Shown: piece after piece, positions 54,635-64,000 of the stretch
How positions within the stretch are numbered: position 1 is the stretch's first letter
Layout: each line of letters opens with the position of its first letter
Source: Ischnura elegans
Taxonomy: Eukaryota > Arthropoda > Insecta > Odonata > Coenagrionidae
Reading direction: 5' to 3'
Assembly (NCBI RefSeq): GCF_921293095.1
Contig: NC_060253.1
Span: 84,419,992-84,483,991, forward strand
DNA length: 64,000 nucleotides
The notes under the pieces: model-generated
Seen by the model: the letters and a program-made list of their open reading frames with translations, nothing else
Databases searched by the model: none
What the model was told of the DNA's origin: nothing
Position numbers and translations under genes: made by a program

Positions 54635-55095
54635 GTGCGGCCATTACAAATTCATAACTCCCTTTGTAATCGAGTTAAAGTTACAATTCTTTCACAATCA
54701 AATTTTTTAACGCCGACAATAGACTACTGTAGTCTTGTACACAATGGCTTAACTGAGGAGTTGAATGCTAAGCAACAGCGTCTGTTGAACCCATGTGTGA
54801 GATTCATGTTTAATTTACGGCGAGATGAACACATTACACCTTATTTTATTACTGTCCTGGTTTGATCTTAAATCAAGGAGAAAATATAACATGGCCTTTT
54901 TTATGTTCAATCTCTTCAAATATGGTAGCCCTCTATATTTAAAGGATCTTTTTCTCCCTGGATGCAAACACACTAATGTTGTTACAAGACAAAACCCCTT
55001 ATTTTTGTATGCCCCACAGTTCCGCACAGCTGCAGTTTTGAAATCATTTACCTACTGTTGCTGCCTCAAAATTAACCTCAACTTCAACTTGTGAT
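54635..55095 (+). mobile_element. CR1/jockey-group LINE C-terminal fragment
   Basis: PTIDYCSLVHNGLTEELNAK, QQRLLNPCVRFMFNLRRDEH, ITPY, LKSRRKYNMAFFMFNLFKYG and SPLYLKDLF match the same LINE family as 29690-30370. One frameshift near 54845 separates two clean frames. Confidence 0.75.
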
Positions 55096-55569
55096 AATGT
55101 ATTTAATTAGTTCTCAGTATAACCTATCATATGAAACTGTCAATGTAATATGTACATATGATAGAATTAAAATTTCCAGAGATTCATAGAGAGTGGCTGA
55201 TATGAAAAGGGGCAAATATGAAGTGAAGGACCGTATCTCTGGAGCAGATGGTGAAGAAGTTGCCCGGTTGTTTGTCGGATCGACCGCTGGATCTCAACTG
55301 CTCACGAGGTGTGGAAATGAGTTCAGCCATTGGAAACAGGACCCTAGCTTTGGAAATAAGCCTAAGCAGAGGTAATTTGTTATTTATATCCTATTTGAGT
55401 AGCAGAATGAGTGTTCAGGCCTGTATCTATAATTTTCTATCTCATTTTAATCTTCTAAATACCTTGTTCTTTTTTAAATTAGCAGTGAAAATAAGTGGAT
55501 TAGGTGGAATGGGTATAGATTGGCAGTCGACTCTCCTTCATTGATGCTACCATTGCGCACTATTTTCGC
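55096..55569. other. Unrecognised DNA with a 60-codon frame
   Basis: A frame at 55193-55375 (+) begins MADMKRGKYEVKDRISGADG. It has no known motif or partner exon. Confidence 0.3.
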
Positions 55570-55912
55570 AAGGTAAAAGAAGTCCAGAAAGTAGAATGAT
55601 ATGTAGACAACAAAAAAGCAATCAATAAAATTAAAAATTTTCAAAAGAGCGAAAGAATGCGAAATCCAATGTTAATTCATTCAACATTTTATTGCCAAGG
55701 AAAAAATACAAATTCAATACTCAGCGAATGAAGTGAACATAGCCAAAATCTTTATAAAACCTCAAGCCAAATATGAAACCCATATTTTCATAGATACCCT
55801 AAAAATCATATAATTTCAGAGTATCCGATGTTGAGACCAATATATCTGTTAAAATTTACACAAAAAAGAAATATACCATAATTTCCAATTATACCTTACT
55901 TAGCACTCCATT

Positions 55913-55918
55913 TTTATT
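55913..55918 (-). terminator. Candidate poly(A) signal of gene C
   Basis: AATAAA on the minus strand about 200 bases after the stop codon, in a block conserved with gene B. Confidence 0.5.
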
Positions 55919-56119
55919 AATTACCGCCAAAGAAGTATCTTGTTTTAGGTGAGGCAATCAATCAGAGTGCATTTACTTACTCTGTGGAAATTATGATTAA
56001 TTATTTCAAACTGGGCGAAAATTTAACTTCATTAATTCAAGATGTCCGTCATGAGAAGGAAAATCACAGTGGTGTATCTTCATAGTTTCATGTCCGTAAA
56101 TCCTTACTTGCTTTTTTAC

Positions 56120-59100
56120 TCAGTGTTCGACAATTGATGCCATTGCTGCGTTTCCATAGAGTTCAACAATACCGTAGACGGGATGTGGAATGTTGGAGAA
56201 GGCTGGTCCTTGATCGACGCCGTTATAATAAAAATGGAGGGCCCCGGTGTTAGTCCTCTTTACAGCAGCTCGATCGCCAACCTGAATGGAAATTATTTGT
56301 GTAAATTTGTTTCCGAATGCTAGGTTTGTCTTTGAAGAAAGCACTAATTACAGATTTACGAAAACAAGATGATCACTTGAAATGACAGGGTATTAAATAA
56401 ATAAAGAAATTTTAATGCTATGGTACATTACACTATGGTACAATAAATAAAGAAATTTTAATGCTATGGTACATTACACTATGGTACATAAATTACAATG
56501 CTATGGTATGCCCTAACAAGAAATGCTTACGTGGAGATTTATCAATAATTTAATAGTAGATAAGTCAAGTTCTAAAATACGGCAATCAATAAAGCATATG
56601 AGTGTATGATTTAAAGAAGATAAATCAAGATCTTACTTCCATTGCGTCCAAATTTTTCCCATAATTTGTCAGATTTCTTTCTCCATTAAGATAGGAGTGG
56701 GACATATACCACGCCCAAGACATGTTTCTAGAAAAAAAAAACATTATAGAAGGATTAAAAAATGAATAAGAAAATAAAAGGCATGAAAAGGTTTCATAAA
56801 CAAAAGAAAAATAAATCGGAGATATCTGCAATTTTAAATATATTATCAATCATAAACCGCTTTCACCTGCATCTTATATTTACATTGGTATGTTAACGTG
56901 ATGCAGCTTGAGCATCTGCACTCAATAATGCGTAGAAGGATTCAAGGTCGCACCATAATTTTTTAAGGGGGCACTAGGGCCTGAGAGGCGAGCGATCTTT
57001 TTATATTTGGGATAAAATATTAAATACTTGAATTGATTAAATTAGTCAATAAAACATAAATTAAAAATTATTTATTAAAACATTATTTTTTACTAATAAA
57101 GTTATTAATATTACATTAAATGATTCAACATAAGTATTACAAAGAAACAAAACGAATGTTATGATACCCGCATTAAAAGTCTTGTGTTTTTTTAATTCTC
57201 TGAGGGGAGAGGAACCACCGTGCTACCCTAAATCTGCCTATGCAAGGAAGTATATATGGTGTTTATAAACGAATATCGGGGTTTTAACGCTCTACAATAT
57301 TTATAACATTATACTTACAGTTATAAATTATATATCAAATGAAAGAGCAACTCAAAAAGTTTTGCTATTTAGAAGCAATGCACATGTGCGTGAAATGTTT
57401 CCGCATAAACAAATAACACATGTAAAACTCATAACACTTTCTGTTCACTAGCCGCCATCAAGGACCGTCTTTTACCGACCTTGGCCGCCATCTTTGCTAC
57501 TACCGCTTTCTAGCGGATCGCGTTGGAAACATTTCACGCACATTTGTATTGTTACTAAAAAACAAAACTGTTTCAGTTGCTTTTTCATTTTACATATTAT
57601 TTATAACAGCAAGTATAATGTAATAAATATTATAAAGCGCTATAACCCCGATATTCATTTATAAACACCCGGTATATCGAGGAATCGCATTGGCGCGTAA
57701 GAAAAGCGTGTAATACTCACTTAATTCTGGTGATATGCGCAAGAATATTTGGAAAATCGTCTGGAGAAGTAGTAGTGACTCCAATGGCAAAGCAATGAGG
57801 AAATTTAGTTCCTTTTTTCTCCAATTTTACTTCCAATGTCTCGTTAATTTGGAGGGGACGATGAGTGAAGAGGACGGCGTCACCGCTTTCCTCAATACTG
57901 CATTAAAATGGGAAACATACGGTGAAATTATTGAATCAAACGTAAAATATTTTCAGCGTTAGTAATTATCAACAATCAAGATTTCTCACCATAAATCATC
58001 AATAACACAGGCCAACGATGAAAAAACGTTTTTACTGAAAATACCTTATTATTATGTTTTTTAGGTTGCTGAATCCGCATATGATGCTTAAAAAGTTGTA
58101 TCACCCACCATTTATTCATATTTAATAGTTCAATTTATGAAATCAAGCAATATTTTTAGAATTTAACAGCTTTTTTATAGTTGAAATAACATTGAGAAAG
58201 TAGGTCCAATGGACGAAGATGGTGTAATAATGTGATGAGTAATTTAATCGTAAATACAAACCATTTTATGACGTATTACAGTATTTCATTGATTTCCCCA
58301 TATACCGTATAGGGGTATTAGACTATAATAAAATACATAAGGCTTGGAAATTATAGGTGATACACAAATAACTAAGGCCTGGTTTGGATTCAGCACACAA
58401 AAATCTATAAAGATCGGCTATTAAAATAAAATAAAAATTTCAAAAAAATTTTTTTGTTGGCCTGTGTAATCAATAAAATAACACTACATGATCTTGTAAA
58501 ATCAAAGTGTAGCCAATAGCCATAATTTTGATTTTAATGGTGCTGAGATTTTAGATTATTAAAAATATTATTAAAAAAGGATTGAGTAAAGAAAATATTC
58601 ATAGTTCTAAAAATGAAAATTACTGCAATAAAACATCAGACACTAGCAACCTCAGTCAAATTTATTTTTATTGAAATAATCCCAATTGATTGTAACCTTG
58701 ATGTTTTAATTGAACTTTAATTAATTTTAAATCGATGATCAAACTGAAAATAAGCTATGTAAATATACTTGTGTTTCATTTTTTTGAAATAGGATTTTTT
58801 ATATTTTTTTTATTTTACTATTGGAAAAGATATCACAGTGATTATTATTCACATCTTAATGTATTGATTTAATGTACTCATTATTCACAGCACTAATAAT
58901 CTCATCTTACTTGATCTTGAGTGCCTGAAGACCATTGTTCAAGACAGCAACGTTGCTACCGCACTTATGGTGAAAAAATAAACCTTTCTTCTTAATGCTG
59001 CGATTTTCCTTGGATGAAAGACCTTGAGGAAATGAAAAATTATTAGCGTATGTAAAGTAATGAGGAAAGCAGAAAGTAAATTTTTGATGACTACTAGTTG

Positions 59101-61220
59101 TAAAATAATTAACGGAATTTGTGGTGCGGTATAAACACTATGAAGTCCTATACTCCATAGTTATTGAAGTATTACTAAATTCATACAACGATTTCCATAT
59201 TCAACTAGCTGACCCGGCGAACTTCGTACCGCCTAACAATCAATGAACTTACAGTTTAGTTACACCATTTATAAATCAAGAGCGGCTGTATCGTTTTTAA
59301 TCATGTTTCATTTATTATAATAAAATAAGGGTACAAATTCAATAAAACTACGTAAATGAGTATCGCAATTGCTTTTCAGAAAGACATTTTCTTTATTGAA
59401 TCTACATAGGGTGGATCGGAGCACTTTTACGCGGATTTTTTTCAATTAATTCTCTTACGTTTTAGCTTAAGAAATTTCGGGCATTGTGGTTTTACAAAGC
59501 AGTTAATGAAATGAAAATGATACGGATTCAGTTGTTGGCTATTAGTGTTATTAACGGTAAAAAAATGTTTTTAGGTCCAAGTCTGTTGCGTAAATTTGGC
59601 CCGTTCACGGGGCAGGTTAACACAACGCCTGACCGACGCTTGACTGGTGCTCAAAATCGTGTAAGAAAAGTCCCTATGAAGCAGCATTCGTATCAAATGA
59701 CTTTAGGCGCGCCAGTTATAATATATCTGTTTGGATAAAATGTACTGCGTAAATGTGCTGCATGCCTAAACACACCACGGTGTGCCCTACACATTCGGAT
59801 TTAATGTCTTGCGTCAAGTGTTCTGATAAACAACAGTTTTTGTTTTGTTATCCGGCGCAAGATAAAGCGGATGAAGCTAAATAAATATGGCGAATCGAAG
59901 CAGTGACGCAGCGAGGGGTTTTTTTTGGGAGTTAAAATCCCCCCAAGAACTCAGAGAACTTTTTTGTAAAAACTTTTGTTACTAATATCAGGGGGACGGA
60001 TGAGTAACAAGCGAAACATATTTAACTATTCACACAGCCCCAAACCCACTATTTTGAACCATTTATCTTAAAAAATGTCTAGGGGAGGGCCCCCACACCT
60101 CTCGCTTACCTTAGCGAGTTTTCTATACCCTACAGACCCGTAGTATTAGCTGCGCCTAAAACCCCCCATCCTTAACTCCAATCTGCGCTCTTGAAGCGAA
60201 GGAAGAAATACATACATGAAAACCTATTAAGAAAAAGCCTATGCGATTATGGTTGCACATAAAATTGAACTAATACATCCAGTTTTTGGAAACGGAAAAA
60301 AGCAATTGGTATTTAAAGAGGCCGCTCTAGCCATTGTAATATTTTGCACTTCACGCTCTTATACTCAGAGAAGTGTTCCATGGCGTATTCCTTCATATGA
60401 AGTGACGGAGCTCTACGTAGCATTACGTCAACATTATGGCAAACATGGAAAGTGATTTGTTGAATCTGGCTGGTCGGTGGTGAAGTATTAAAAGTTCTAC
60501 TATATATCTCGCCTTTGTGCCTTTTACCAAGTTAAGTATTAAAAAGTCTCCTTTACACTGGTGTATGAAGATTTTATTAGAATAACGATTGCATGAAGCA
60601 GATTTCGCGAAAAAAGTTCATTCTAGTTTCGAATGGTTATGAAAATATTATTTAAAGTTTATAAACACTAATGAGTTATTAATTAAAATCGTTTTTTATC
60701 TTTCTTATTCGTTAAACTCATTAGTGTCATTTCATTTCAAAAAAGAACATGAGTTTTTTTATCTTATGATAGAGCTCATGATGTATCATAGTGATAGTAT
60801 AATGAATTGCGACAGTATAATTAAGTTGTTTAAAAAAACTAACGATATTTTTTATATTTTAAAACGATAGTTACTAAAAAAAACCGTTATTTAAATATAT
60901 TTCCTTAAAGTTTTTATCACATTACCTGATAGCACTCCACGAATCTGAAGAATCTTCTTACCCCTGCATTCAGCCACATCCTGGAACAGTTTCAGTGACA
61001 AATTGTGGTTTCCATCCGAATCGGAGTCTCCTTTGTTGACGGAGAAGCTGGTCACCCAGTCCCCTGTGCTGTTCCTATGGCTATCTATAAACAAGCTGAC
61101 TGCACTCGGTGACTCCTTGCCAATCTCGCATTCATCATCTGCACCGTGAATGAACAAAAGCAAGTAAGACAGGCACGTGACCGAGATAGCGAGTTTATTT
61201 GTTTTCATGACGAATATCAT
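56120..61220 (-). CDS. Gene C: secreted single-NHR (Neuralized-homology-repeat) protein
   Basis: Exons in transcript order: 61220-60926, 59022-58911, 57897-57721, 56727-56637, 56281-56120. Donors are GTAATG, GTAAGA, GTGAGT and GTAAGA; phases 1, 2, 2 and 0. The product has 278 residues and no break. It begins MIFVMKTNKLAISV and has the same signal peptide as B. By eye, exon 1 differs from B at 7 of 98 residues and exon 5 at 3 of 53; exon 2 is three codons shorter. The NHR domain reads LFFHHKCGSNVAVLNNGLQA, VLFTHRPLQINETLEVKLEK, IGVTTTSPDDFPNIL, SWAWYM, VGDRAAVKRTNTGALHFYYN, ending VYGIVELYG. It keeps the cysteine pairs DDEC/AECRG and HKCG/FPHCFA. Sequons are NST, NLS, NET and NMS. It is a sister of gene B and probably has related expression; ligand unknown. 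Confidence 0.88.
56396..56486 (+). repeat. 46-bp tandem duplication (gene C intron 4)
   Basis: AATAAATAAAGAAATTTTAA and the following CTATGGTAC...ACTATGGTAC occur twice without a difference, so the event is recent. Confidence 0.9.
56935..57245 (+). mobile_element. Decayed hAT-like repeat (gene C intron 3)
   Basis: The right end CTAAATCTGCCTATGC is the reverse of the left end GCATAGGTGGATTTAG at 27709, and the left has a GGGGGCACT word. Same family in opposite orientation, AT-rich core. Confidence 0.45.
57257..57670. mobile_element. Foldback element with about 150-bp arms (gene C intron 3)
   Basis: GGTGTTTATAAACGAATATC, GGGGTT and ACATTATACTT are mirrored by AAGTATAATGT, AACCCC and GATATTCATTTATAAACACC. 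Inner pairs include GCACATGTGCGTGAAATGTT. GTATAT words flank both ends. Non-coding. Confidence 0.8.
59200..60360. mobile_element. Unclassified insertion in gene C intron 1
   Basis: Sequence here has no counterpart in gene B intron 1, while both sides match B. It starts near AACTAGCTGACCCGGCGAAC, a word I associate with interspersed repeats of insects. It holds open frames at 59484-59738 and 60249-60455 (+) with no recognised motif. Family not assigned. Confidence 0.4.
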
Positions 61221-61274
61221 TATGATAGACACAAGCCCTCTTGTAGTGGCTTCCAGACCTATAATGATTCCTAG

Positions 61275-61311
61275 AACTGTGGATCACCAACGAACGAGTA
61301 TCGCTTTTATA
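61275..61311 (-). promoter_or_regulatory. Core promoter of gene C
   Basis: TATAAAAG (61311-61304) lies 33 bases before the A of CACAGTT (A at 61278), the same spacing as gene B. The intervening ACTCGTTCGTTGGTGA is identical in both genes. Confidence 0.7.
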
Positions 61312-61575
61312 CACATTAATGTCATTGATTTATCAAAATAGCGTTAGGAGTTTTACTGCTTAGAGTCACTCACATTGACCCTTAAGTATTATTGCGACAG
61401 ACTTTTTCTTCGAGGAGAAATATATTAAATACGGACGAAAAAAGTCTTTGAAGAATGTGAAGCTGGCCGCTGGCGCTTAATGGTCAAGATTTTCTTATCA
61501 CGTTGAGAGGACTGAATATGGCCGTGGCACTACGATCTGGAAAGTAATTATCCTCAAGTTTATGTCCCTTGGCAA

Positions 61576-62099
61576 TCAACCCCATAATTTTCTTATTAAT
61601 ATTCGAACATAAAAACAGGTTCATGCTGACATCATAAAATTAAGATAAAAAATTCTCAGAATTTTTATTGCATCATGTACCTACATTATCGATGACTAAG
61701 GTCTAACAACACCTATCTCAAAAATAACATTTTTTCAGGAGACCAAAAAACGATTATTTTTTTTCCTTGAACACTGAAATTCAAAAACCAAATTTCATAA
61801 AACTGAAAAGAAGCATTCATTTGAAAACAAAGAGTTGTTTCTTGCTCGTATTTCATTTTTTTAAATTTTATTGCTCTTTGTTTAAGATACCAGTCTCAAA
61901 TTGCACGAATTTGAGAGACGTGTTGTTAGAACTTCGCCATCGATGTGCATATTAATGCAATCCTAAGATTGATCAAAGGCAGCCCTCCATTATTCCTATC
62001 CCAAACCTGTTATTTTACCTCCCTAAAGCCTGTATACATTTCCCAATTTATTTCCCAATAAATTTGCGTGCAATATTGTTTAAAATATTTAGTCTTACG
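61576..62099. other. Unrecognised intergenic DNA
   Basis: AT-rich; a 62-codon frame at 61767-61955 has no motif. Confidence 0.3.
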
Positions 62100-62550
62100 T
62101 GCCGTACGGCAGAGAACTTACATTTGGAGTATGCTCCTATACGGAAGTGAGGCATGGACAATGACCGCAGCGGAGAAAGCAAGGATAGAACCCTCCGAAA
62201 TGTAGTGCTACAGAAGAATGATGAAAATCAAATGGATCGACCGAGTTAGCAACGAGGAAGTCCTAAGAAGAGTAGGAGAAAAGAGAAGCCTCATGAAAAC
62301 CTTAATAAGAAGACGGAACAACCTTATAGGCCACATCTTGAGACATGATGGCCTGATGAAGACAATCGTCTAAGGACAAGTGGAAGGCAAGAACGGTAAA
62401 GGAAGACCTCGAACAATATATATGGAACAAGTAAAGAAAGATGTGAAAGAGAAGAAATACGTTGGTGTGAAAAGATTAGCTGATAGGAGAATTGAGTGGA
62501 GAGCTGCGTCAAACCAATCCTAGGATTGTTTACCAGTGATGATGACTCAA
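62100..62550 (+). mobile_element. RTE-like LINE 3' fragment
   Basis: LLYGSEAWTMTAAEKARIEP, RRMMKIKWIDRVSNEEVLRR, VGEKRSLMKTLIRRRNNLIG, HILRHDGLMKTIV, KGRPRTIYMEQVKKDVKEKK and LADRRIEWRAASNQS give a near-complete C-terminus with only two stops. The tail is CCAATCCTAGGATTG...GATGATGACT. Confidence 0.8.
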
Positions 62551-62564
62551 ATTCCTTCCATATT

Positions 62565-63350
62565 TACTGTCGGCGTCAAAATGATGTGCCGCTGTACGTT
62601 GTAAATTTATATCTAGACTTCAATGCATGCCATACTAATGAATAATACGTCGTTGTAAATAAAATATTATTCTCAATTCTGATTTATTTTTGGTATTGTG
62701 AATATTTCAAAAATCAAGGCACGCGAGTGCAATAAATAACTCCGCGCACCATAAAATTAACCGTTTTGTCAACTTCATGAACTTTGTAACTCAACTTAGG
62801 GGAAACTATTGCGTCTACAATATTCATCTTCCACAAAAAGTTGCAAACATTTAAGTAGATTAATGAAATGGCTTTTGCGTATTTTTAGAACGCGTGTTTG
62901 GTTGTAAAACAACTTTATAAATTGCAAATAAATTAAGAAGTGTTTCTATCAGTTTTATTTGTTCTTTCGGGGTAAGTGTAGGAATAGGTAGTGTTTAAAC
63001 ATTTTCATTATTTTACAACAAAATATGCGTTTTAAAAATACGCAAAAGCCAATTCATTAATCTACTTAAATGTTTGCAACTTTTTGTGGAAGATGAATAT
63101 TTTAGACGTAATAGTTTTCCCTAAGTTGAGTTACAAAGTTCATGAAGTTGACAAAACGGCTAATTTTATGGTGCGCGGAGTCATTTATTGCATTTGCGTG
63201 TCTTGATTTTTGAATTTTTCGTTAAAAAATTAATCGGAATTGAGAATAAAATTTCCTTTAAACGACGTATTATTCATTAGTGTGGTATGCACTGAATTCC
63301 AAATGTAAATTAGCGAAGTACAGCGGCACATCATTTTGACGCTGACAGTA
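62565..63350. mobile_element. Long-inverted-repeat foldback element
   Basis: TACTGTCGGCGTCAAAATGA at the left is mirrored by TCATTTTGACGCTGACAGTA at the right. Inner pairs (GGTGCGCGGAGT, TTCATGAAGTTGACAAAACG, TTTGCAACTTTTTGTGGAAG) extend arms to about 330 bp around a centre near 62960. No coding sequence. Confidence 0.85.
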
Positions 63351-63545
63351 GGCCCTGATGTTATGCCAGTACGGATCAGGGTCTTCACCCCTTTCAGGTT
63401 CTGTGGCAGTGGTGGTACATAAACGCCGTCTTTAACGAAACTCCACAGGAAGAAGTCTCAGAGTGTCAAATCCGGTTACTGTGGACCCAGCTGAGAGACG
63501 CTAAGCCACCAGGTCCTTGATAACCAATCCAAACGGTTCGGTAGA
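63351..63545 (-). mobile_element. mariner-type transposase C-terminal fragment
   Basis: The minus strand reads PDLTL, one stop, then DFFLWSFVKDGVYVPPLPQN and LKGVKTLIRTGI, matching SPDLTPCDFFLWGxVKDxVYxPPLP at the end of mariner-like transposases. It adjoins the foldback element. Confidence 0.7.
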
Positions 63546-63764
63546 GACTCATTCAAATATTAACGCACTCGGCGACTCCATTGAGGGAGTCTTCGAGCAG
63601 CCTCGGAAACAACCGAGGCGCAACAATCGATATTTTGGACAAACTAGTACTTTGTAATGCGTATTTCTTTTTTACAAACCTTTTAGTTGACTGAAAAACC
63701 TTGTAGTTGAATAAGGAAAAACAAAATTTGTAAACGATCATGCGGCCATGAAAATATTGTCAAC

Positions 63765-64000
63765 AACACACTTTAAATGCGACGGAAAAAATGGAAAATG
63801 GTGGCACAGAAATGTAAATTCTAGTTAGCATTGCATTTTTCAATGCGGCGGAAGAAAAATGCGAGACGGTGACACTGAAATGAAATTTAATTTCAACGAT
63901 GCAGTTTGAATTCGCAGGAAGAAAAAAAATCGAAATTTTTATACATACTACTAGAAAATTCTGGTCAGCAAGGCATTTTTAATCTAGAGGAATAAAATCG
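63765..64000 (+). repeat. Satellite-like units at the window end
   Basis: GGAAAATGGTGGCACAGAAATG, a GCATTTTTCAATGCGGCGGAAG block and GGTGACACTGAAATGAAATTT recur at about 78 bp. The layout (TTTTAAT-x-GGAGG-x-AAAAAAT-x-GAAATG) echoes the 8-15 kb satellite, so a related array probably starts here. Confidence 0.4.

Larger units (their letters stand above)
55570..61575 (-). repeat. Segmental duplication unit C (partner: 34893-50895)
   Basis: Includes gene C, its promoter and its 3' flank, all matching the gene B unit in the same orientation. It is about one third the length of unit B because it lacks most of the intron insertions. Confidence 0.85.

Overview
The window looks like a piece of a large, AT-rich, transposon-filled arthropod genome, most likely an insect. 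The evidence is spliced genes with GT-AG introns, TATA boxes followed by CAGTT-type initiators, mariner, pogo, hAT and piggyBac debris, several LINE clades, and Penelope-like elements. I see no bacterial or organelle sequence. The species cannot be fixed from the sequence.

Host genes. I reconstructed three complete paralogous genes by hand: gene A on the plus strand (18886-28362) and genes B (35643-50541) and C (56120-61220) on the minus strand. Each has five coding exons with the same intron phases (1, 2, 2, 0). Each encodes a 272-281 residue protein made of a signal peptide, an N-terminal region of about 70 residues with two conserved cysteines that I do not recognise, and one Neuralized-homology-repeat (NHR) domain closest to the NEURL4 type. 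The protein stops where the NHR domain stops. NHR domains are known from intracellular proteins of the Neuralized/NEURL4 family, so a cluster of secreted single-NHR proteins is the main discovery candidate here. B and C are a recent head-to-tail segmental duplication that includes promoter and 3' flank. A is an older, inverted relative.

Layout. 1-7.9 kb: unrecognised AT-rich DNA with a pogo-like element, small tandem repeats and a LINE scrap. 8-15.3 kb: a degenerate satellite of roughly 67-bp units that switches orientation twice and is split by a Penelope-like fossil. 15.5-18.4 kb: three LINE 3' fragments. 18.8-28.4 kb: gene A, its introns filled with foldback elements, with a hAT MITE 33 bp after its stop codon. 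28.8-34.9 kb: LINE and SINE remains. 35.6-50.6 kb: gene B, swollen by mariner, piggyBac-type, pogo-type, LINE and unclassified insertions, and carrying a duplicated splice acceptor in intron 4. 50.9-55.1 kb: an RTE-like LINE, a Penelope endonuclease scrap and a CR1/jockey-group LINE scrap. 55.6-61.6 kb: the compact gene C. 62-64 kb: LINE tail, a long inverted-repeat element, a mariner-type transposase scrap, and the return of the satellite.

Function. The signal peptides, N-glycosylation sequons, paired cysteines and near-identical promoters of B and C suggest co-regulated secreted or secretory-pathway proteins. NHR is a SPRY-like beta-sandwich that binds ligands, so an extracellular recognition role is possible, but this is inference and nothing here names the ligand.
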